The position numbers and the translations under genes were made by a program. The notes beneath the pieces are model-generated. The model worked only from the letters and a program-made list of their open reading frames with translations. It did not search any database and was not told where the DNA came from. This document shows positions 39,603 to 46,877 of a DNA stretch of 64,000 bases, in pieces (position 1 is the first letter of the stretch; each line of letters opens with the position of its first letter). Origin of the DNA: Salinibacterium sp. UTAS2018 (GTDB lineage: Bacteria > Actinomycetota > Actinomycetes > Actinomycetales > Microbacteriaceae); NCBI RefSeq assembly GCF_004118935.1, contig NZ_CP035375.1:2852001-2916000 (forward strand), given 5' to 3'.

Positions 39603-40604
39603 TTAGACCGCGCGGTTGTCCTTACGCAGCATGGCTTCGACTTCTTCGACCGCCATTGTCGGCGCGGTGTCGGTGCTAATGGGATTCATGATGTCGTCAC
39701 GAATGTCATCGAGAAGCGTTGTCAGCATTTCACCGGCATCATCAACGATCTCTGTGCTGCGTACTTCGGTGCCATGCAGCAGCCACTTCGCGACCGAAAG
39801 CTCAGCATAGAAGTTGGCGCGCTGCTTCAACTGGCGGTCACCAGCACCCCGAGCATCCGCGTAGGCACCAAAAGCGGTATCGATGATCGCCTCATTGCGG
39901 GGCCCGAGCAGCCACTGCAGGTCGGTGGCAGGATCGCCGACCTTGATGTCTTGCCATCCCAGCACGCCGGTGACGGCGTTGTTTGCGCTCAAAAATGAGT
40001 CCGAGACGAGGGAACCGTTGATGACGGTGGGCTGAAACTGCCACAGCTTGGAGTCTTCGGCCGCTTCGCGCCACCGTTCCAGCAGAGCCGCGGGCACGAG
40101 CTTGGTGGCGGCAGCACGGTCGATGATCGAAATGCAGGCGCGTAGTGCCTCGCTGGCGGTCTGCACGGGGAGGCCGGCATCCGCTACAAAGCTCGTGGGG
40201 AGGGCGTGAATGGCAGCGATGGCGGCTCCGATAGACGCCGAGAGCGACTTGGGGCCCGTGGTGTACGAGCGCATAGGAACTTTGTTGCCGTAAACGAATT
40301 CATAGACGATGCCGCGGGTTTGGCCGACAGGAACCTGCCCGGCGTAACTCGTTACATCGAAGGGAAGGCGCGTACGCACTCCAGCGCTCAGCGCGCGCAA
40401 CGCCACGAGATCAGCGGACTGCGCATTTTCGGCGGCGGCGTTGCGGGGAACGCGAATAATCCAGTGCTTACCGGCGCGGTCGGTGATGAGCGCCGAGTCG
40501 AAGTCGTTGCCATTACCGGTGCCGAACGGGGCGGCTGCGGCGACTTCGAGTCCCTCGACAGCGGAGGTCGCCAGCGCGGCTAGAGTGAGATGTGATCTGG
40601 CCAT
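39603..40604 (-). CDS. Aminoglycoside-phosphotransferase-like protein with degenerate active site
   Basis: A 333-residue protein of the APH/choline-kinase fold. The N-lobe nucleotide region (FGTGNGNDFDSALITDRAGKHWIIRVPR) is recognisable, and KVGDPATDLQWLLG follows the family pattern near the metal-binding loop. The catalytic H-G-D-x-x-x-x-N segment, however, reads NGSLVSDSFL, so the catalytic Asp is Ser, and the I-D-[FW] metal loop reads LGWQDIK. It may be a pseudokinase. ATG 40604 (MARSHLTLAAL) is chosen because TACCCT lies 7 bases upstream and the longer frame runs into the divergent nudC. A phosphotransferase gene beside nudC is a common actinobacterial arrangement. Confidence 0.75.
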   Translation of the reverse strand: MARSHLTLAALATSAVEGLEVAAAAPFGTGNGNDFDSALITDRAGKHWIIRVPRNAAAENAQSADLVALRALSAGVRTRLPFDVTSYAGQVPVGQTRGIVYEFVYGNKVPMRSYTTGPKSLSASIGAAIAAIHALPTSFVADAGLPVQTASEALRACISIIDRAAATKLVPAALLERWREAAEDSKLWQFQPTVINGSLVSDSFLSANNAVTGVLGWQDIKVGDPATDLQWLLGPRNEAIIDTAFGAYADARGAGDRQLKQRANFYAELSVAKWLLHGTEVRSTEIVDDAGEMLTTLLDDIRDDIMNPISTDTAPTMAVEEVEAMLRKDNRAV

Positions 40605-40617
40605 AACACTCAGGGTA
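40605..40617 (-). promoter_or_regulatory. -10 box of the phosphotransferase-like gene
   Basis: TACCCT on the minus strand (plus AGGGTA, 40612-40617) ends 7 bases before the ATG, giving a leaderless arrangement and supporting the chosen start. Confidence 0.45.
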
Positions 40618-40671
40618 GGTCGCTCTGGCGTGCATTTGCCGTACGCCACGCACTTGGGACGGGGTCGATAC

Positions 40672-41598
40672 ATGTCACAATCTTTTCTTTCGCGGCTGCC
40701 ACTGTCGCGATATGAGATTGATCGTGACCACTTAGCTCGAGAAGATCCACGTCTTCTTGATCGTTTGTGGCGTGACTCGGCGACGCGCGTGCTGCCCATT
40801 TTTGATGGGTCGGCGCTGCTGGCGGCCGATGGTTCTTTGGCCTTGCTCCACCCGGATGCGATCGAGCGCGGCCACACGAGTGTTTACTTGGGGCGGTCGA
40901 CGTCTGACACAAGCCCCGAGCCCGTTGGCACTCCCATCGTGACCGTTGAGCTCGAGGATGCCGGTCACTTTGCCGAGGCGAACTGGGGCAACCTGCGCAG
41001 TATTGCAACGCAACTGAGCGACCGGGATGCCGGGCTCTTCACCGAGGCGCTGGCTATCTTGAACTGGCACTCCTCGCACTTGTTCTCGCCGCGCACGGGA
41101 GAACCGACTGTCGTGGAGAAGGCCGGCTGGGTTCGCCGCGATGTGGCCTCGAAACTCGAGATCTATCCCCGCACTGACCCCGCGATCATCGTCGGCGTGA
41201 CTGACAACGACGACCGCCTCTTGCTCGGTTCGAACGCGTTGTGGGAGTCCAATCGCTACTCGCTCCTCGCCGGTTTTGTCGAACCAGGGGAGTCTCTGGA
41301 ATCAGCGGTACAACGCGAGATCTTCGAAGAGTCAGGCGTACCGGTCGTTGATCCGGTCTATTTGGGTAGCCAGCCGTGGCCCTTTCCCGCGTCGCTCATG
41401 CTCGGGTTCACCGCGTCCGTCGCTCCGGGTTTCACGGGCCTCGGCACACCAGACGGCACAGAAATTCTCGATCTGCGCTGGTTCAGTCGAGACGAACTTG
41501 CCAACTCTTTGAACGACATCCGTCTGCCAGGACACTCGTCGATTGCACGCGCGATCATCGAGCACTGGTACGGCCAACCGATTGACGAACAACCGTGA
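40672..41598 (+). CDS. nudC: NudC-like NAD(H) pyrophosphatase (Nudix)
   Basis: A 308-residue Nudix hydrolase of the NudC type, which splits NADH to NMNH and AMP and can remove NAD caps from RNA. The Nudix box is complete: GFVEPGESLESAVQREIFEE plus SGV. The NudC tag SQPWPFPASLML follows. The zinc ribbon that normally precedes EIYPRTDPAI has lost its cysteines: the segments read FSPRTGEPT and RRDVASKLEIYPRTDP where C-x-x-C pairs are expected. ATG 40672 is chosen by homology; the frame is open upstream. The stop overlaps the helicase gene (GTGA), so the two are coupled. Confidence 0.88.
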   Translation: MSQSFLSRLPLSRYEIDRDHLAREDPRLLDRLWRDSATRVLPIFDGSALLAADGSLALLHPDAIERGHTSVYLGRSTSDTSPEPVGTPIVTVELEDAGHFAEANWGNLRSIATQLSDRDAGLFTEALAILNWHSSHLFSPRTGEPTVVEKAGWVRRDVASKLEIYPRTDPAIIVGVTDNDDRLLLGSNALWESNRYSLLAGFVEPGESLESAVQREIFEESGVPVVDPVYLGSQPWPFPASLMLGFTASVAPGFTGLGTPDGTEILDLRWFSRDELANSLNDIRLPGHSSIARAIIEHWYGQPIDEQP

Positions 41599-43289
41599 CG
41601 CTTGATGCCAATGCACTACTCGACGCTCTTGATGAAGGCCAGCGTCAGGCCGCCGAAACACTCCTCGGGCCGGTCTGTCTGCTTGCTGGCGCCGGCACCG
41701 GAAAGACTCGCGCTATTACGCATCGCATTGCGTACGGTGTCGCGACCGGTGTGTACCCTCCCGGACGAGTCATGGCCCTGACCTTCACTAACCGTGCGGC
41801 TGGCGAGCTGCGCGGTCGACTGCGTGCCCTCGGCGCCGACGGTGTCGCGGCTCGCACGTTCCACGCCTCCGCGCTCTCGCAACTCAACGCGTTCTGGCCG
41901 CAGACCATCGGTGGCACCATGCCGCGACTGCTTGAGGGCAAAGCGCGCATGATCGCCCACGCCTCTGACTCGCTCAAGCTGAAGCTCGACACTGCGACGC
42001 TGCGCGATGTTGCGGCCGAAATCGAGTGGCGAAAGACCTCGCGGATGTCGGTGGAGCAATACGGCAACGCCGGTCGCACGCCTCCCGCAGCGCTCACAAT
42101 CGAGCGCATGGTCGAGTTGCAGACCGCGTATGAGGCGATCAAGGATGCCCGGCGCCAGATCGACTTCGAAGACGTGCTGTTGGCTGCCGCCGGAATGATC
42201 GAGGCCGAACCTCGCATTGCGCAACAGGTTCGCGAACAGTACCGGTTCTTCGTCGTCGACGAATATCAGGACGTCTCGCCGCTCCAGCATGAACTTCTGC
42301 GGCTGTGGGTTGGCGACCGCGACGATCTCTGCGTCGTCGGCGATGTGAGTCAAACCATCTATTCATTTGCCGGGGCGAGCCCGGAGTTCTTGCTGCGCTT
42401 CGCATCGCAGCACGACAACGCTGCGGTGCTGCGTCTCGAGCGCAACTACCGCTCCACGCCCGAAATCGTGCACACCGCCAACCGTCTGATGACGAATCAG
42501 AAGGGCGCACTGACCCTGCAGGCAGCCACGACGGAACATTCGCCCACGCCGCAGGTCACCGGGTATGACGACGACAACGCCGAAGCGACCGCAATCGCCG
42601 CCACCATCTCCGCTCAGATCGCGGCGGGCACGAGCCCCGAAGAAATCGCTGTGCTGTACCGCATCAATGCTCAATCGCAGCCCATTGAGGCTGCGCTCTC
42701 GGCCGCGGGAGTTCCCTTCCTCGTGCGGGGAGCCACCCGCTTCTTTGATCAGCGCGAAGTCAAAGAGGCCATCATGCTGCTGCGCGGTGCTTCGATCAGC
42801 ACCGCCACCGAACCTCTCTTCAAATCGGTTAGTGACATCCTGCGGTCGATTGGTTGGTCTCAGGATCCGCCCGAGACGGCCGGTGCGGTTCGCGAACGCT
42901 GGGAGTCGCTCAACGTGATCATGCGCTTGGCTGAAGACGCTGCCCCCGAAGTCACGCTGCGCGAATTCGTCGCTGACTTGGTTGACCGCCAGAGCAGCAA
43001 CAACGAACCCCTGCGCTCGGCCGTGAACTTGGCCACACTGCACTCGGCTAAGGGCCTTGAGTGGGAGTGCGTGCACCTCATCGGGCTCAACGAGGGGCTA
43101 TTGCCGATCAGCTACGCGCGCACCCCCGACGCAATCGACGAAGAACGACGCCTTCTGTATGTCGGGATCACTCGTGCTCGTCGATCGCTCGGGATGTCGT
43201 GGTCGGCTAGTGCACAAACAGGCCGGGGTGGGCGTCGTGCCCCCAGTCGGTTCCTCGACGATGTTCGCGATCGGACTCAGCGCTCGTAA
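41595..43289 (+). CDS. UvrD2-like helicase without C-terminal accessory domains
   Basis: A 564-residue superfamily 1A DNA helicase. Motifs: Walker A LLAGAGTGKTRAI, Ia ALTFTNRAA, II FVVDEYQDVS, III VVGDVSQTIYSFAGA, IV region RNYRSTPEIVHTAN, V LHSAKGLEWECVHLIGLNEG and VI VGITRARRSLGM. The gene position after nudC matches UvrD2 of mycobacteria. Mycobacterial UvrD2 continues with a tetracysteine linker and an HRDC domain (about 700 residues); here the protein ends soon after motif VI (SRFLDDVRDRTQRS). GTG 41595 overlaps the nudC stop. Its last 83 bases overlap the convergent ThiF-like gene. Confidence 0.9.
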   Translation: MTLDANALLDALDEGQRQAAETLLGPVCLLAGAGTGKTRAITHRIAYGVATGVYPPGRVMALTFTNRAAGELRGRLRALGADGVAARTFHASALSQLNAFWPQTIGGTMPRLLEGKARMIAHASDSLKLKLDTATLRDVAAEIEWRKTSRMSVEQYGNAGRTPPAALTIERMVELQTAYEAIKDARRQIDFEDVLLAAAGMIEAEPRIAQQVREQYRFFVVDEYQDVSPLQHELLRLWVGDRDDLCVVGDVSQTIYSFAGASPEFLLRFASQHDNAAVLRLERNYRSTPEIVHTANRLMTNQKGALTLQAATTEHSPTPQVTGYDDDNAEATAIAATISAQIAAGTSPEEIAVLYRINAQSQPIEAALSAAGVPFLVRGATRFFDQREVKEAIMLLRGASISTATEPLFKSVSDILRSIGWSQDPPETAGAVRERWESLNVIMRLAEDAAPEVTLREFVADLVDRQSSNNEPLRSAVNLATLHSAKGLEWECVHLIGLNEGLLPISYARTPDAIDEERRLLYVGITRARRSLGMSWSASAQTGRGGRRAPSRFLDDVRDRTQRS

Positions 43290-44097
43290 CGTTCGCTACT
43301 TGCTGGCAACCGCAATCCGGGTGGCGAAAACGCAAGCTCTCATCCCTTCGGCCCGTCGCGTAGTCGATCCGAACCGACGACGTGGCATCAGCGGGGGTCT
43401 GATCGAACACGGTGTACCCACCGCGACCGAGGCGGTGCAGGGCCATGCGGCCCGCTTCGGCCGCTGCCTCTGCAACAAGCGTCGGAGTCTCGGCGAGCGA
43501 GGTGCGCCCCATGAGCTGAGTGGCGATGGCAGGCCAGGACGGGTCGGCATCGCGACGGTGCATGTCGATGCAGAGCAGGCACCCGGTTATCCCCGGTGTC
43601 ACCACAGGCCCCACCTCGGCAGCAGAGTCGGAAATCACTACCGGCAGGTGCGGGATGTCGCGGCGCAGCCAGTGCGAGTGCACCGAGGGCGGGATGGCGA
43701 AGTGGCCAACCAAGATCGCAAGATCGGGATCGGGCTGGCTCAGATCGTGAGGTGTCGCAGCGACTTCGACGGTGACGCCGCTGGAGGAGAGGATCGCGGC
43801 GAGTGACTCGACGACGGCACCTGAACCCAACACGGCGACCTGCGCGCTGGGCGGCTGTGGGGGAGTTGCAACGAGTATCGCCGAAAGGGAATCGATGAGT
43901 TCGTTGCACTCGAGGGGGTGGGTGCTCGCCAGCATCTCTAAGCCGCTGCGACTTATTCCGGCGACCAATGCGGAGAGAATTTTCTCCTGTGCTTCGGTCA
44001 CGTTCGGCAGCACAACAGCGGGCGGGTCGATGCCAAATTGGGCGCTGGTGGGGGATCGCCACACAAGCGGTAGTCGGGGGTCTACGCGCAGGATCAT
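43207..44097 (-). CDS. ThiF/cyclodehydratase-like protein (TOMM leader-binding type)
   Basis: A 296-residue protein of the E1-like group related to SagC/ocin-ThiF cyclodehydratase partners. GITGCLLCIDMHRRDADPSW (about residues 175-194) is the diagnostic block, with a Cys pair and the D-x-H-R-x-x-x-D-P-x-W signature; a second Cys pair appears in HPDCGCQ. The Rossmann strand is VAVLGSGAVVESLAAIL, without the complete ATP site of true E1 enzymes. ATG 44097 (MILRVDPRL) is preferred to the longer frame because CACAAT lies 6 bases upstream. No thiazole/oxazole-peptide genes (YcaO, dehydrogenase, precursor) are nearby. The homologue in M. tuberculosis sits in the same place, from memory. Confidence 0.7.
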   Translation of the reverse strand: MILRVDPRLPLVWRSPTSAQFGIDPPAVVLPNVTEAQEKILSALVAGISRSGLEMLASTHPLECNELIDSLSAILVATPPQPPSAQVAVLGSGAVVESLAAILSSSGVTVEVAATPHDLSQPDPDLAILVGHFAIPPSVHSHWLRRDIPHLPVVISDSAAEVGPVVTPGITGCLLCIDMHRRDADPSWPAIATQLMGRTSLAETPTLVAEAAAEAGRMALHRLGRGGYTVFDQTPADATSSVRIDYATGRRDESLRFRHPDCGCQQVANVTSAESDREHRRGTDWGHDAHPGLFVH

Positions 44098-44109
44098 GTG
44101 CCTATTGTG
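44098..44109 (-). promoter_or_regulatory. -10 box of the ThiF-like gene
   Basis: CACAAT on the minus strand (plus ATTGTG, 44104-44109) ends 6 bases before the ATG at 44097; no ribosome site is present. Confidence 0.4.
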
Positions 44110-44210
44110 CACACCTGTCCGATTGGTCAGTGTGAAGATTCCACAGCACAAAAATGAACGGTCGCCAAAGAATGCCCGATCGGGGTCCGATTAAGCCGCC
44201 GATGGCCGCC

Positions 44211-45554
44211 CTAGGAGTTATCGCCCTCGTGCGGGCGGTCACCAGATTCGTCGTTCAGAAGATCGTTAATGGCCTGGTCGATGTCATCCGGAGTAGTGCC
44301 GCCGTCGCGCAAGCGCGCAACCAGAGCCGCCGGATCGTCGATGTCAGCCGCCGTCGGCATGAGGTCGGGGTGTGACCACAGCGAATCGCGCTGTTCCGCG
44401 CCGAGCTCATCGGTAACGTGTTGCCACATAGCTGCAGCTTCGCGCAGTCGACGCGGGCGAAGTTCGAGACCGACGAGGGTCGCGAACGCTGACTCGGCGG
44501 GGCCACCGGAGGCACGACGTCGTCGCACGGTTTCGGCAATTGCGCCGCGTGCTGGCAGGCGAGAAGTGGCGGCAGCGGTGACGACGTCGACCCAACCTTC
44601 GACGAGCGCCAAAACGGTCTCGAGACGCTCAAGAGCCTCCCGCTGTTCTTCGCTCTTCGGCGGGATGAGTGACCCATTGGTCATGGCGTCACGCAGCTCT
44701 TCAGGATTGTTTGGATCGAAGTCGCTGGCGAGCTCGGCAATGGCATCCGAATCAATGTGGATGTCGTGGGCGTACGCCGTCACAGAAGTCATGAACTGAA
44801 GACGAAGCCATTTCGCGTGCCGGAATAGCCGAGCGTGGGCTAGCTCGCGCACCGCCAAGTAGAGGTGGATCTCGCTGTCGGGCAGGTCGAGACCGTTGCC
44901 GAAGGCAAAAACGCTCTGCGGAACAAGCACCGCCTGCTGCTCGTCGAAGAGGGGGATGCCGATGTCGCCTCCCGACACAACCTCGCTCGACAACTGGCCC
45001 ACTACCTGACCGAGTTGCATGGCGAAAAGGGTGCCGCCGATGTTGCGCATCACCTTGCTGGCGCCGTTGAGCATTTCGTTCATCTCTTCGGGAGCATTCT
45101 GTTTGAGAACGTCGGTGAGAGAATTCGCGATGGAGTTGGCTACCGGCTCAGCCAACTGGGTCCAGATGGGCATCGTGATCGTGACCCACTCGCTGCGACT
45201 CAGCAGTTTGGGCTCGACCGTCAGCTCGGAGATGTCGGTGACCTCATTCAGCCAGAGGGCGGCAACGTGCAGCGCTTGCTCAAGCTTGCTGCGCTCTGCG
45301 GGGAGCGAGACAACCGTGCTCTGAGAAGCGAGGTTCTTGGCCTGCTCAAGGGCGATGTCCCAGTTGATGCCGTCGCCCGACTTGCCGAGGGCATTCTGGA
45401 GCTGACTGAGCAGCTGTTGGATCATTGCTGGATCGTTGGGCAAGCCTGCCGCACCGGCCAGCTTCGCGGGATCGATTTCACCATCGCCCGAGAGGAAGTC
45501 CCGCATCATGTCGCGGAACTCGTCTTCAGAATTGTTCTCAGCATTGTCAGCCAT
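44211..45554 (-). CDS. DUF2342 putative zinc-dependent metalloprotease
   Basis: A 447-residue protein of the actinobacterial DUF2342/F420-associated hydrolase family. The central helical region holds YLAVRELAHARLFRHAKWL (about residues 245-263), whose E-x-x-H and later Arg/His pattern corresponds to the proposed metal site. FAMQLGQVVGQLSSEVVSGG and GIPLFDEQQAVLVP precede it. Residues 1-60 are acidic and Gln-rich, and the C-terminus (about 400-447) is acidic and likely disordered. Activity is not proven for the family. ATG 45554 lies 6 bases after TAGCGT. It is divergent from the PDZ/Lon protease gene, as in other actinobacteria. Confidence 0.87.
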   Translation of the reverse strand: MADNAENNSEDEFRDMMRDFLSGDGEIDPAKLAGAAGLPNDPAMIQQLLSQLQNALGKSGDGINWDIALEQAKNLASQSTVVSLPAERSKLEQALHVAALWLNEVTDISELTVEPKLLSRSEWVTITMPIWTQLAEPVANSIANSLTDVLKQNAPEEMNEMLNGASKVMRNIGGTLFAMQLGQVVGQLSSEVVSGGDIGIPLFDEQQAVLVPQSVFAFGNGLDLPDSEIHLYLAVRELAHARLFRHAKWLRLQFMTSVTAYAHDIHIDSDAIAELASDFDPNNPEELRDAMTNGSLIPPKSEEQREALERLETVLALVEGWVDVVTAAATSRLPARGAIAETVRRRRASGGPAESAFATLVGLELRPRRLREAAAMWQHVTDELGAEQRDSLWSHPDLMPTAADIDDPAALVARLRDGGTTPDDIDQAINDLLNDESGDRPHEGDNS

Positions 45555-45663
45555 GGATTAACGCTAGCCGCTCGATGCCGTGCGCGGCTGAGTTTTGACC
45601 TAGGCTAGTGACTCTTACCGTGCGCCTGTGGCGAACACCGCTCCCCACCCCGTAAGGACCTAG
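45555..45663. promoter_or_regulatory. Divergent region between DUF2342 and the PDZ/Lon gene
   Basis: Minus strand TAGCGT (plus ACGCTA, 45561-45566) is 6 bases before the DUF2342 ATG. On the plus strand TTTTGA (about 45594-45599) and TACCGT (about 45617-45622) suggest a promoter, and AAGGAC (about 45654-45659) is the ribosome site before GTG 45664. Confidence 0.4.
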
Positions 45664-46776
45664 GTGGCCCTGTTTACTGATAATCGACCCGAACCGTCAC
45701 CACGTCGCGCCCGAAGCGGTTGGCTGGGATGGCTGATCCTGAGCGTCGCACTCGTCGGAACGCTGCTTGCGACCCTGGTTCCCTCGCCGTACATCATCGA
45801 GCAACCAGGCCCGGTTTACGACACTTTGGGCGACGTGGAAATCGATGGCGCTCTCGTGCCGCTCATCCAGATCCCCGTCGAAACGACGTATCCCACCGAG
45901 GGCGCGCTCGATATGCTGACCGTCAATGTGCGCGGTAATCCTGACTCGCCCTTGAGCTGGTTCGAGGTTGGTGCCGCCTACTTCGACCGCAGCCGCGCGA
46001 TCGTGCCTGTCGAATCGGTCTATCCCGTCGGCGTCACCGTTGAAGAATCGGCCGAAGCCGGTCGAGTTCAGATGGAGTCTTCGCAACAGGAAGCGATCGC
46101 TGCAGCACTCTCCGACCTCGACTACGAGTTCGACGCCACTCTCACGGTCGCAGAAACTTCGGAGGGTGGACCTTCGGATGGCGTGCTCGCGGCCGGAGAC
46201 GTCATCCTCACGGTGAATGGCGAGGCCTTCGCCGATGTCGCTGGACTGCGCGACACCATCGCCGAAAACGGCACGACCACACCCGCGGTGGTTGTGTTTG
46301 AACGCGACGACGAAGAACTCACCGTCGAGATCACTCCCGAGATGAGCGAGGGTGACGACCCCATCGCCATCATCGGCGTCGTGGTCGGTAGCGAATACAA
46401 CTTCCCGGTTGACGTAAAGATTCAGTTGGAGAACGTTGGTGGCCCCAGCGCTGGAATGATGTTTGCCCTGGGGATCATCGACAAGCTCACTCCGGGCGCC
46501 ATCAACGGCGGTCACGAGGTTGCGGGTACGGGAACGATCACCGCTACCGGCGATGTTGGCCCGATCGGCGGCATCCAGCAAAAAATGTACGGAGCGAGTG
46601 CGGCGGGAGCCGACTTCTTCTTGGCGCCGGTTGAGAACTGCGATGAAGTCGTAGACAACACCCCCAAGGGCCTCACGGTGTATGCGATCGACAACCTCAA
46701 CGACGCCATCGTTGCGTTGGCGAGCATCCGCGGAGGCCTTAGCGGTGCCGGACTGCCTTCCTGCAGCGACCAATAG
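45664..46776 (+). CDS. Membrane-anchored PDZ/Lon-type serine protease (YlbL-like)
   Basis: A 370-residue protein. Residues 20-40 (WLGWLILSVALVGTLLATLV) form a signal anchor that places the rest outside the membrane. A PDZ domain lies at about residues 165-240 (SDGVLAAGDVILTVNGEAF). The C-terminal Lon-type catalytic domain has the Ser in GGPSAGMMFALG and the Lys in IGGIQQKMYGASAAG, with GTGTITATGDVGPIGG between them. It has no ATPase domain, like B. subtilis YlbL. In actinobacteria it is regularly found beside DUF2342 and UPF0182, which suggests envelope protein quality control; the substrate is unknown. GTG 45664 has AAGGA upstream. Confidence 0.9.
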   Translation: MALFTDNRPEPSPRRARSGWLGWLILSVALVGTLLATLVPSPYIIEQPGPVYDTLGDVEIDGALVPLIQIPVETTYPTEGALDMLTVNVRGNPDSPLSWFEVGAAYFDRSRAIVPVESVYPVGVTVEESAEAGRVQMESSQQEAIAAALSDLDYEFDATLTVAETSEGGPSDGVLAAGDVILTVNGEAFADVAGLRDTIAENGTTTPAVVVFERDDEELTVEITPEMSEGDDPIAIIGVVVGSEYNFPVDVKIQLENVGGPSAGMMFALGIIDKLTPGAINGGHEVAGTGTITATGDVGPIGGIQQKMYGASAAGADFFLAPVENCDEVVDNTPKGLTVYAIDNLNDAIVALASIRGGLSGAGLPSCSDQ

Positions 46777-46877
46777 AGCCCCGCTGAGGCAAGTCACGCT
46801 GAGAGCGATCATCAGCCCCGCGCCCATGAAAGACCTTTAAGATATAGCCAGGCCCCCAATTTCAGGAGCGAAGTACT

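Noticed and set aside
43207..44097. A TOMM/bacteriocin biosynthesis cluster
   Set aside because: Only the ThiF-like gene is present; no YcaO, dehydrogenase, exporter or precursor peptide is seen within 10 kb.
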